Positions 35,459-43,031 of a DNA stretch of 64,000 nucleotides are shown in pieces. The translations under genes were made by a program, and so were the position numbers. The notes beneath the pieces are model-generated. The model did no database searches, was not told where the DNA came from, and saw nothing but the letters and a program-made list of their open reading frames with translations. Origin of the DNA: Paraburkholderia tropica. Lineage in GTDB: Bacteria > Pseudomonadota > Gammaproteobacteria > Burkholderiales > Burkholderiaceae. Location of the stretch: NCBI RefSeq assembly GCF_900109265.1, contig NZ_FNZM01000018.1, forward strand, positions 21,021 through 85,020, in the 5' to 3' direction. The stretch's first letter is position 1. Each line of letters begins with the position of its first letter.

Positions 35459-35938
35459 CGGTTACCCCGCTAATCAATTGTCATATCAGCTTGCGTCGAG
35501 CTGACTTAATCGACTGATCTGATCGTACAGTATGTGGGTACACGTTTAAACACCGACTGGCGGAAATCGCCAACATGTTGGCGGCAAATGGCATTCGGCA
35601 AAAATCGGGAAAACGTTTGCCTCCCTTTTCAATATTGCCGATAAGACATGGCATAAGAAAACCGGTTGAAATCCGCCAGATTCCGCTGCCGAAGCAGCGC
35701 GGATCGCACCATCGAGGCAGCCATGAAATCCTTGTTTTCATTGATGTTTCATGCCCTGCCCGAGGCTTAGCCGAGTGCGTCGCCGCGCGCATTACCCTGC
35801 AATTCGGGCTTCTACTTATGCGCGATGAATCGGCAATTCACATTTATGCAATTTTGCACCAAAGTCGCGCGACCTTTGGCGGATCTATATAGAGAGCGAA
35901 TATCCGATTAGGTGAATTATGTTGATTGCCGAACAGAT
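35459..35938. promoter_or_regulatory. Intergenic region upstream of array member 2
   Basis: This 480-bp region carries the promoter side of the regulator at 34454-35458 and the downstream side of the one at 35939. It includes the palindrome at 35568-35583 and is richer in A+T than the genes. Short open frames here (for example 35575-35892, and 35481-35792 on the other strand) have no visible homology or ribosome site. Confidence 0.5.
35568..35583. promoter_or_regulatory. Perfect 16-bp palindrome CGCCAACATGTTGGCG
   Basis: A perfect palindrome lies 110 bp upstream of the GlxA-like regulator at 34454-35458. The same core occurs in the inverted repeat upstream of wcaJ (31911-31940). Its presence in both non-coding regions and its symmetry suggest a regulator-binding site. 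Confidence 0.6.
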
Positions 35939-36943
35939 TCAGTTCGCGCCCTGCACGACAGGAATGCATTCGGTGGCTTTCGGCATGCGCGAGCGCGCGC
36001 GCAAGCGATACTCCGCCGGCGTGCACGCAAAACGTTTTACGAATACGCGCGCCATGGTTTCTCCGCCGCGCCAGCCGCAGCGCCTCGCGATACCGTCGAG
36101 CGAAAGGTCGGTCGAGACGAGCAGCGTCGAGGTCAATTCAAGCCGCGCGCGCAACAGGAATTTCAGCGGCGTGAGTCCGGTTTCCACCTTGAAGCAGCGC
36201 AGGAAATTCCGCTCGCTCATCGCCGCCATGCGCGCGACGTCGGACACCTGCACGGCATGCGTGCAATTCGCCTCGAACCACTGCACGGCCGCGCGCACGC
36301 GTTGCGTCGACGAGGCGGCGCTGCCCTTCACGAATACCGAGTTCAGCGCGCTCGCACCCGCCGACGACAATCGGCTCGCCACCTCGTGCGCGACGAGCAC
36401 GCCAAGATCGCGCTTCACGCGCGCGAGCGCGGTGGTGGTGGGCGTGGCCCAGTCCGAAGCGTCGGCGGCCGCGCGCACGGTCGCCTGGCCGCATCCGCCA
36501 TCGCGCCAGCCGCGTGCGCGCGCGGCGTCGAGCACCTCGCGCCCTTCGGCGAACGCTTCGACCATCGGGCAGCCGGGCAGCGTGGCCGCGAGCCAGCGCA
36601 ACAGGCGCGGCTGCGCCGCCGCAAGGCGCGCGCCTTCGCCATCGCCGATGAACAGCACGTCAAAGCGCGTCGCGCGATGCATCTCGCACGCATGCGTCCA
36701 CACATCGAGCGACGACGACGAACGAATCTGCCCACCGTCGAGCGATAAAAAGCGCACGTCGTAAAACGTCGCGCCATTCGAGCGCGCCGCGTGTGCTTCA
36801 TTGGCGAAGCGGAACAAATCGGAAATCACGCTCATCATCAAGAAGCTGAAGCCTTCGAACAGCACCACGCCGATGGTGCGGCCGGCGGCTTCCACCTCGG
36901 CATTCACGGCTCGATCGTCTTTCTGCGTCATTGAACTCTGCAT
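35939..36943 (-). CDS. GlxA-like AraC regulator (array member 3)
   Basis: This 334-residue regulator has IGVVLFEGFSFLMMSVISDLFRFAN and GGQIRSSSSLDVWTH in its sensor half. Its AraC half has SERNFLRCFKVETGLTPLKFLL and IARRCGWRGGETMARVF. It is the most divergent member: the sensor lacks the usual LPE motif and the recognition region differs. The start MQSSMTQ has GGGAGG 11 bp upstream; MTQKDD at 36931 is a possible alternative. The frame reading further to 37201 overlaps the divergent promoter region. Confidence 0.84.
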   Translation of the reverse strand: MQSSMTQKDDRAVNAEVEAAGRTIGVVLFEGFSFLMMSVISDLFRFANEAHAARSNGATFYDVRFLSLDGGQIRSSSSLDVWTHACEMHRATRFDVLFIGDGEGARLAAAQPRLLRWLAATLPGCPMVEAFAEGREVLDAARARGWRDGGCGQATVRAAADASDWATPTTTALARVKRDLGVLVAHEVASRLSSAGASALNSVFVKGSAASSTQRVRAAVQWFEANCTHAVQVSDVARMAAMSERNFLRCFKVETGLTPLKFLLRARLELTSTLLVSTDLSLDGIARRCGWRGGETMARVFVKRFACTPAEYRLRARSRMPKATECIPVVQGAN

Positions 36944-37199
36944 GGATGAATTCGCCTCCCGTCGCGTCGCATCATAGTGTTGTCGCGGCGCGCGCTTGCG
37001 GGCCCTGTCGGTTTTCAACATCAGCTCGGCGGATTCGCCCATGTGCGCGAATCCGCCCAGGATGGGTTGCAATCGGCCACGCCCGCGCCCTTTCGATTCG
37101 CGCTGACTAAGATGCACCGGCAATGATGTACCGGCAATCGGACTCACGGCCGGACCAACACACAGAGACATCGCGACGATGGCGGGAGGATGGCTGAAC

Positions 37200-38207
37200 A
37201 TGGCGGATGCGGGGCTGCAACAACTTTCGCCCGATGCAACGCCCCGAGCGAATGCCGGGCGTCATCGCGCGAAAAAAATCGGCATCGTGGTTTGCGACGG
37301 TTTTGCGCTGTTGCCGGTCGGCGCGGTCGTCGAGATCCTGCATCTCGCGAACCGGGTGCGGGCCGGCGGCGCCACGGCGGAGTTGCCTTATGACGTGCGC
37401 CTGCTTTCCGTGCACGGCGGCGTCGTGCGCAGCGCGTCGTCGATCGGGCTGCAGACCGCGCGCGCGGAACCGCCCGCTCACGCCGAGGCCTTCCATGCCG
37501 TGTTCGTCGCGACCGGCGACCCCGCGCGCGAAGACGCCGCCCAGGAACCGGCGAGCACGGCGCTGAACCGCTTCGTCGGACTGGCCGACAAGGTTTTCGC
37601 CATCGCCGACGGTGAAGCACACGACAAAGCACTCGACAGAGCGCACGAAGAAGCGGCGCGCCCCGCGTGGCTGCGCGCGCAGGTGGCGCGCACGATGGCG
37701 GAACACGACGGCATCGAGCGCAGCGGCGCGGCCATGAGCCCGGTCGAACTCGCGCTCGCGCTGGTTGAAGCCGACCTCGGCGCGGCCATCGCGCAGGACA
37801 TCGGCCGCCGCGCAAGCCAGCCGCTGCGCTGGCAGTTCTGCTCGCTCGCGGGCAAACGCTCGGTGGCGGCGCTCAGTCAGCAGATCCAGCGTGCGGCGCA
37901 CTGGCTGGAGACCAACGCCACGCGCGACATCAGCACGGACGACGCGGCAAAATTCGCCTCGATGAGCAACCGCAATTTCCAGCGCCGTTTCAAGGCGGAA
38001 ACCGGCGTGACGCCGTCCGACTATCTCCAGCAGACACGCATCGAACTGTGCTGCAAGATGCTCGCCGACACGCGCCTGCCCGTCGATAAAATCGCGCGCC
38101 GTTGCGGCCTGCGCGGCGGCGCGCAGCTGTCCAAACTGCTGCGGCGGCGCTTGAACACCACGCCCACCGATTACCGCGCGCAAATGCAGGCCTCGCACAA
38201 GGGCTGA
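37200..38207 (+). CDS. GlxA-like AraC regulator (array member 4)
   Basis: This 335-residue regulator has IGIVVCDGFALLPVGAVVEILHLAN in the sensor half and SNRNFQRRFKAETGVTPSDYLQQTR plus IARRCGLRGGAQLSKLL in the AraC half. The start at 37200 is preferred over 37179 because GGGAGG lies about 10 bp before it and the resulting length equals that of the paralogues. It diverges from array member 3 across about 255 bp. The sensor's FHAVFVATGDP segment again has no catalytic cysteine. Confidence 0.84.
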   Translation: MADAGLQQLSPDATPRANAGRHRAKKIGIVVCDGFALLPVGAVVEILHLANRVRAGGATAELPYDVRLLSVHGGVVRSASSIGLQTARAEPPAHAEAFHAVFVATGDPAREDAAQEPASTALNRFVGLADKVFAIADGEAHDKALDRAHEEAARPAWLRAQVARTMAEHDGIERSGAAMSPVELALALVEADLGAAIAQDIGRRASQPLRWQFCSLAGKRSVAALSQQIQRAAHWLETNATRDISTDDAAKFASMSNRNFQRRFKAETGVTPSDYLQQTRIELCCKMLADTRLPVDKIARRCGLRGGAQLSKLLRRRLNTTPTDYRAQMQASHKG

Positions 38208-38484
38208 TCGCGTCGCCTGCTTTGCGCCCACGTGCGCCCGAGTGCGCGCGATTGTCGTGATCGGCCAAACCGGGTGCGATTTAGCCAATCGGGCGCGTGC
38301 GTCATATTGGATTGCTAAATTGATTGCTGATCGCAACGATGCCTGTGAAGCCGGTCAGTACCAGAAAGCGCGGGAAATGTGGGCTGGCGCTCATAACGGC
38401 CCATCGGCATCGCGAACTGCACGGCGCACTGTTGCACTGTCGCGCCATCCTGGCGCTGAACCTCAACCGGAACGTGAACCTGCC

Positions 38485-38778
38485 ATGCGTGCATCTGACG
38501 TCGATTCGCGATTGCCCGTCCAGGCTTCGAATGCGCTCGACAATATCGAACGTTGTTGCACGCGGCTGTTCGAGCGCTGGTGCGAGAGCCGCCGCGTCGT
38601 GCCGCTCGCCTATTTGATGCACGCGTGGCCGATGGCCGATCCGGGCGCGCATCGCGCCAAACGGCTCTCGGGCGCGCTGCGCGATCTGCTGCGCTTTCAC
38701 GCCGACACGCTCGATTCCGGCGACCGCCGACTGATTCGCTATGCGCTCGCGGCGGCGGATATGGCGACACTGATTTAG
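38485..38778 (+). CDS. Small hypothetical protein
   Basis: This 98-residue all-helical protein (NIERCCTRLFERWCESRRVVPLAYLMHAWP...LRDLLRFHADTL) has no recognisable motif, signal peptide or membrane segment. Its composition resembles real coding sequence. The frame is open back to 38242, but the upstream part looks like non-coding sequence. It is probably expressed, with unknown role, between two regulators. Confidence 0.5.
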   Translation: MRASDVDSRLPVQASNALDNIERCCTRLFERWCESRRVVPLAYLMHAWPMADPGAHRAKRLSGALRDLLRFHADTLDSGDRRLIRYALAAADMATLI

Positions 38779-38821
38779 GGCGCGCGGCAGTTCAGGCAAG
38801 GCGTCGGCCAATGGGTATCAG

Positions 38822-38840
38822 CCGGACAAAGCGTGTCCGG
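38822..38840. promoter_or_regulatory. Inverted repeat CGGACA-N5-TGTCCG (site 1)
   Basis: The sequence CCGGACA-aagcg-TGTCCGG is a perfect 7-bp inverted repeat. A second copy with the same arms lies 77 bp downstream, and both precede the unknown gene at 38966. Paired sites of this kind are typical of dimeric regulators binding in tandem. Confidence 0.5.
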
Positions 38841-38898
38841 AAGGAGCGCAATTCGCGGCGGCAATTTCGTCATTTCATTTCTGGAATTGTGTGGCAAT

Positions 38899-38916
38899 CC
38901 GGACACGCGTTGTCCG
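38899..38916. promoter_or_regulatory. Inverted repeat CGGACA-N5-TGTCCG (site 2)
   Basis: This is the second copy of the CGGACA / TGTCCG inverted repeat, with a 5-bp spacer (cgcgt). It lies 50 bp before the start of the unknown protein at 38966. Centre-to-centre distance from site 1 is about 77 bp, near seven helical turns. Confidence 0.5.
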
Positions 38917-38965
38917 ATTTGCGCTGCAAACTGCACTCTCCAAGGCAATCGGGACTCACCACATC

Positions 38966-39499
38966 ATGATGAAGCACAGTCAAACCGGCGGACGAAACGT
39001 GAATCGTCGCGATGCCGCGCTGCCCGATTCCGCGCGCCCGCTTGCGCATGCGCCGCTGCGCATTGCCATCCGCTTGTGGGGCTACGATGCCGCCGTCGCG
39101 CAGACGTGGCTCGACGCGCTGCCCACGCTCGACGGCCTGATCGGGTGGAGCATCGCGCTCGCGCCGGACAGCCCCGGTGCGCACATGGTCGTGCATATGA
39201 TCAAGCCTTCGCAGATGCCCGGCGCCACGTTCTGCTGGAATTGCATGGGCGCGAATCGCGCGATTGCGCGCATGGATCCGGCCGACGGCGCGGCCATCGC
39301 GCTGTTCGCCGGTCACGCGAAGGCCTTGCCGCCGACGCGCGACGGCTTGTGGATGACGTCCGGCGCGCTGCCGCCGCGCGCTGCGCTGTTCCGGCTCGCG
39401 CATCTGATCGGCGCGGCGGCGATGCCCACGTCGTCGGGTGATTTTGCACTGCGCTACCACGTGCTCGAAATGATCGGCGGCGAACTCGACGCAGCGTGA
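38966..39499 (+). CDS. Hypothetical protein with CxxC motif
   Basis: This 177-residue protein has no family I recognise. It contains an FCWNC pair (CxxC) around residue 92, which might bind metal or form a redox pair, and a central region rich in hydrophobic residues but no clear membrane segment. Codon use resembles neighbours, supporting that it is real. The start (ATGATG at 38966) is uncertain; the frame extends to 38891. Two copies of an inverted repeat lie directly upstream. Confidence 0.55.
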   Translation: MMKHSQTGGRNVNRRDAALPDSARPLAHAPLRIAIRLWGYDAAVAQTWLDALPTLDGLIGWSIALAPDSPGAHMVVHMIKPSQMPGATFCWNCMGANRAIARMDPADGAAIALFAGHAKALPPTRDGLWMTSGALPPRAALFRLAHLIGAAAMPTSSGDFALRYHVLEMIGGELDAA

Positions 39500-39637
39500 G
39501 CCAGGGGCGCTCGCCCCGCTCGATTGCGCCTTTGGCGCAGCGCTAAAACGCCTGCGCGGACCGCGCGCGTCCGGTCCGCGTGCCGCGCTTCGCTCTCTGC
39601 ATCACTCACTCGCTTCACTCTTTCGGGAAGTCAGATC

Positions 39638-40645
39638 GTGTATTGTCCTGCGCATCCGTTCGCCACGCCGCACGCCATCCGGAAAAAGCCGATCGGCATC
39701 GTGCTGTTCAATGGCTTTGCGCTGTCCGAGTTGTCGCGACTCGTCGACGCGTTCCAGCCCGCCGATGCGGACAACACGCCTGCCGTTCCCGGCAACGCCG
39801 CGCCTTGCGACGTAGTGCTGTTCTCCGCCGCGGGCGGCCGGATTGCGAGCGCGAATTCGGTCTTCGTCTGGACCGAGCGTATCGAAGCGATGCCGTTGCA
39901 AGGCGATTTCCACGCGTTCTTCGTGCTGAGCGGCAGCGGGCTTGCGGCCGCGCTCAAAGATACGCGTCTTGTCGCGTGGCTCCAGCGCGCGGAATCGAGC
40001 GGCGAACGCGTGATCGCGACCGCATCGACGCGGCAACACCTGCGCGCGGCGGGCGTGACCACACACGATGCGACTCACGCTGCGCACGATCTGATCGCTG
40101 CGGCACGCAGCATGATCGACGACGAACGCAGCGACAAGAAAACGACGCACCAGGATAGTCCGGATACCTATGCAAACAAACCGCTATCCGATCTCCCGGC
40201 TTACAACTCGCTCGCGAACGAACGGATCAACGCCTCGATCCGCTGGCTCGAAGCGCACGTCGACAAACCGATGAGCATTCGCGACGCCGCGCAGGCCGCC
40301 GCCATGAGCGAGCGCAATTATCTGCGCCGCTTCAAGGCCGCGACGGGCTTCACGCCCTCGGAATACGTGCTGAATCTGCGCATCAAGGCGATCTGCCAGT
40401 TGCTGGTGGAAACCGATCTGCCCGTCGAGAAAATCGCGCGGCGCTGCGGCATCGGCAGCGGCGCGGGATTGTCCAAACTCTTCCGCCATCACTTTCAGCT
40501 GACGCCGACCGACTACCGCCGCCAGTTCGCCGCGGAACGCGAGCGGCGCATGCGCGAAACCGCCCCGACCGACCGCACGCCGCTTCAGCAGATCCGTGTC
40601 ATGACGCCCGCGCTCGCGCGCAGCGAGCTTCAATTCGCCCTGTAA
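39638..40645 (+). CDS. GlxA-like AraC regulator (array member 5)
   Basis: This 335-residue regulator has IGIVLFNGFALSELSRLVDAFQPAD and GGRIASANSVFVWTE in the sensor half. Its AraC half has SERNYLRRFKAATGFTPSEYVL and IARRCGIGSGAGLSKLF. The GTG start after TTCGGGAAGTCAGATC is chosen because the array member at 33338 begins identically; an open frame reaches back to 39524. It is most like member 1 and ends 27 bp before the convergent GntR gene. Confidence 0.84.
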   Translation: MYCPAHPFATPHAIRKKPIGIVLFNGFALSELSRLVDAFQPADADNTPAVPGNAAPCDVVLFSAAGGRIASANSVFVWTERIEAMPLQGDFHAFFVLSGSGLAAALKDTRLVAWLQRAESSGERVIATASTRQHLRAAGVTTHDATHAAHDLIAAARSMIDDERSDKKTTHQDSPDTYANKPLSDLPAYNSLANERINASIRWLEAHVDKPMSIRDAAQAAAMSERNYLRRFKAATGFTPSEYVLNLRIKAICQLLVETDLPVEKIARRCGIGSGAGLSKLFRHHFQLTPTDYRRQFAAERERRMRETAPTDRTPLQQIRVMTPALARSELQFAL

Positions 40646-40672
40646 TCGCGCGCGTGCGGCGGCGCGTGGCGT

Positions 40673-41404
40673 TCAGCGGCCCTGGAACAGATCGACGTTC
40701 GCGTCGTAAGCCGCTTGCTGACGTACGAACGCGTCGTCGAGGTGATCGCGCAGCGCGCGTTCCGCCGCGTCGGGATCGTGGCGCTCAAGCGCTTCGAGAA
40801 TCGCCTGATGCTGCTGAAGCGTGACGTCGGCGACCACGGGATCGCGCACGGTCACGTGACGCACGCGGTCGATCGGCGCGCGCGCGAATTCCACCAGTTG
40901 CTGCACGCGCGGCAGCCGCGCGGCCGCGCAAACGGTCGCATGAAACGCGTTGTCGCAACTGATCGCGGCCACCGCGTTATCGCGCGCAATCGCGCGGCGG
41001 TGCGCTTCCTGAATGTCGTGCAGCTGTTCAAGCTCGCGCGCCGTGATGATCTCGGCGGCGCGGCGGATGCTCGCTGTCTCCAGCACTTTGCGGATCAGCG
41101 CGCTCTCCGCGAACTGCTCGCGCTTCACGGGCGCGACGAAGGTGCCCGACTGCGCCGCGATGCGCACCAGTTCCTCGCGCGACAATTGCAGCAGCGCCTC
41201 GCGCACGGGCGTGCGCGAAATGCCGAGCGCGTCGGCCAGCGCGCGCTCGAAGATCACGTCGTCGGGTTGCAGCGTCATCGTCACGATGGCGTCGCGCAGC
41301 AACTGGTAAAGCTGCGTGGATAGCGCGTTCGCGCGGTCCAGCTGGAAATCGGCCTGAAGGAGCCGGGCGACGAACGCCTCCGGTTCGTTGCGGTTTTCTG
41401 TCAT
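40673..41404 (-). CDS. GntR family regulator (FadR/FCD subfamily)
   Basis: This 243-residue regulator has an N-terminal winged HTH (about residues 28-90, LADALGISRTPVREALLQLSREELVRI) and a C-terminal all-helical FCD ligand/metal domain (about 100-225). FCD proteins usually sense small carboxylates or sugar acids. It diverges from the MFS/dehydratase genes, the usual position of a local repressor. A CTAATATACT element 55 bp before its start recurs before the MFS gene and the ABC operon. Starts at 41437 and 41452 are possible alternatives. Confidence 0.88.
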   Translation of the reverse strand: MTENRNEPEAFVARLLQADFQLDRANALSTQLYQLLRDAIVTMTLQPDDVIFERALADALGISRTPVREALLQLSREELVRIAAQSGTFVAPVKREQFAESALIRKVLETASIRRAAEIITARELEQLHDIQEAHRRAIARDNAVAAISCDNAFHATVCAAARLPRVQQLVEFARAPIDRVRHVTVRDPVVADVTLQQHQAILEALERHDPDAAERALRDHLDDAFVRQQAAYDANVDLFQGR

Positions 41405-41458
41405 ATCTCGGATGGGTTGCGCTGGGCGTTCCGCCATGCGGGCCGGAACCATCCCGTC

Positions 41459-41470
41459 AGTATATTAGTG
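41459..41470. promoter_or_regulatory. Candidate GntR operator, site A
   Basis: AGTATATTAGTG is the reverse complement of CACTAATATACT. It lies 55 bp upstream of the GntR start. The 10-mer CTAATATACT recurs exactly before the ABC operon and with one change before the MFS gene. It may alternatively contribute a -10 element. Confidence 0.55.
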
Positions 41471-41570
41471 TCCCAATTCTTTAGGCTCCGCCCGACGGGC
41501 GCTCCAGGGATTTCCCTCGGTCGCGCCCGCTTTCGTTGTGATCGCGACCAGGTTCTTCTATCATCGAAGA

Positions 41571-41584
41571 ACTAATATATTAAT
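41571..41584. promoter_or_regulatory. Candidate GntR operator, site B
   Basis: ACTAATATATTAAT lies 56 bp upstream of the MFS start, almost the same distance as site A from the GntR start. It differs from the other two copies by one base within the 10-mer. Confidence 0.55.
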
Positions 41585-41639
41585 TTACTAGTGCACTGAG
41601 CGCGGCCTGGAATCCGCGTCGATCCCCACAGGAGACACC

Positions 41640-43001
41640 ATGCAACTGGAAGACACCGCCACGGCGGGAGGAGACCGCAGCGCGCGCGCCGCGGCCATGG
41701 CAGACAGCCGGGCCGCCGCGCCCACCGCCGTTCGCTGGCGCATTTTCTGGATCTTGCTGTTGCTGTCGTCGATCAACTACATCGACCGCGCCTCGCTTTC
41801 CGTGGCGCTGCCGCTCATTTCGACCGAATTCAACCTCACGCCCGCGCTCGAAGGCGTGCTGCTGAGCGCGTTCTTCTGGACCTACGCGCTGATGCAGATC
41901 CCGAGCGGCCTGCTGGTCGACCGCTTCAAGGCGCGCAATCTCGTCGGCATGGCGACGGTCGCGTGGGGCGCGTGCCAGGCGGTCGCCGCCGGCTGCTTCC
42001 ACTGGATTCCGCTGCTGCTCACGCGGCTCGGCCTCGGCGTGGCGGAATCGCCGATCATGCCCGCGGGCGCCAAGCTGGCCGGTTCGTGGCTCACGCCGTC
42101 CGAACGCGGCCGTGGCGCGGCGCTGCTCGACGGCGGCGCGCCGCTCGGCTCCGCGTTCGGCGCGATCATCATCACCGGGCTGATCGCGTGGCTCGGCTCG
42201 TGGCGCCTCGCCTTCGTGGTGGCCGGCGTGGGCACGGTGATCGTGGGCGTGATCGCGTGGTGGTACATCCGCAATCATCCGTCCGAGCATCCGGGCGTGA
42301 ATGCCGCCGAACTCGCGCACGTCGAAGGCGCGCGCCGCCCGTCACAGCGTCACACGGGCGCACGCACGGGCGCACACGCGCCGCGCGAGCGTCTGCCGCT
42401 GCGCGCCGTGCTCGCCGACCGTTCGGTGCTTTGCATGTTCGCGAGCTGGGCCTGCTACAACAGCGTGTTCTACGGCCTGATGACGTGGATGCCCAGCTAT
42501 CTGCACAAGGCGCACGGCTTCGATCTCAAGCAGATGGGCGGCGCGACCTTCGTGATCTTCCTGTGCGGCTTCATCGGCGAACTGTTCGGCGGCTGGCTCG
42601 CCGACACGTGGCGCGCCAAGGGCGGCGAGCCGAACCGCGTGATGAAGTCGATGTTCGGCTTCGCGGGCCTCGCCTCGGCCGCCGCGATTCTCGCCGTGAG
42701 CTACGCCACCGGCCTCGTCAGCGTGGTCGTGCTGCTCTCCATCGCGCTGTTCTTCATCCGCTGGTGCGGGATGTTCTGGGGCGTGCCGGCCACGCTCGGC
42801 GGCCAGTCGCGCGCCGGCCTGCTCGCGGGCGCGATGAACTTCTCCGGCAACATCGTCGGCGTGGTGGTGCCGATCCTGATCGGCATCATCGTGCAGACCA
42901 CCGGCACCTATTTTCTCGCGCTGATGTTCTTCGTCGCCGCCGCGTTCGGCCTCGCCGTCTGCGCGAGTCTCATCGACTATCGCGACCGCGGCCTCGACTG
43001 A
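41640..43001 (+). CDS. MFS transporter (anion:cation symporter family)
   Basis: This 453-residue inner-membrane protein has about 12 membrane segments and the ACS-family signature SSINYIDRASLSVALPLI near residue 45. ACS members import sugar acids such as galactonate, glucarate or tartrate. The ribosome site is strong (AGGAGACACC). It is the first gene of a unit with a UxaA-type dehydratase (30 bp downstream) and a DHDPS-family enzyme, suggesting uptake of their substrate. Confidence 0.9.
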   Translation: MQLEDTATAGGDRSARAAAMADSRAAAPTAVRWRIFWILLLLSSINYIDRASLSVALPLISTEFNLTPALEGVLLSAFFWTYALMQIPSGLLVDRFKARNLVGMATVAWGACQAVAAGCFHWIPLLLTRLGLGVAESPIMPAGAKLAGSWLTPSERGRGAALLDGGAPLGSAFGAIIITGLIAWLGSWRLAFVVAGVGTVIVGVIAWWYIRNHPSEHPGVNAAELAHVEGARRPSQRHTGARTGAHAPRERLPLRAVLADRSVLCMFASWACYNSVFYGLMTWMPSYLHKAHGFDLKQMGGATFVIFLCGFIGELFGGWLADTWRAKGGEPNRVMKSMFGFAGLASAAAILAVSYATGLVSVVVLLSIALFFIRWCGMFWGVPATLGGQSRAGLLAGAMNFSGNIVGVVVPILIGIIVQTTGTYFLALMFFVAAAFGLAVCASLIDYRDRGLD

Positions 43002-43031
43002 GCACGCGGCGCACTCACTCACCTTGCGACC

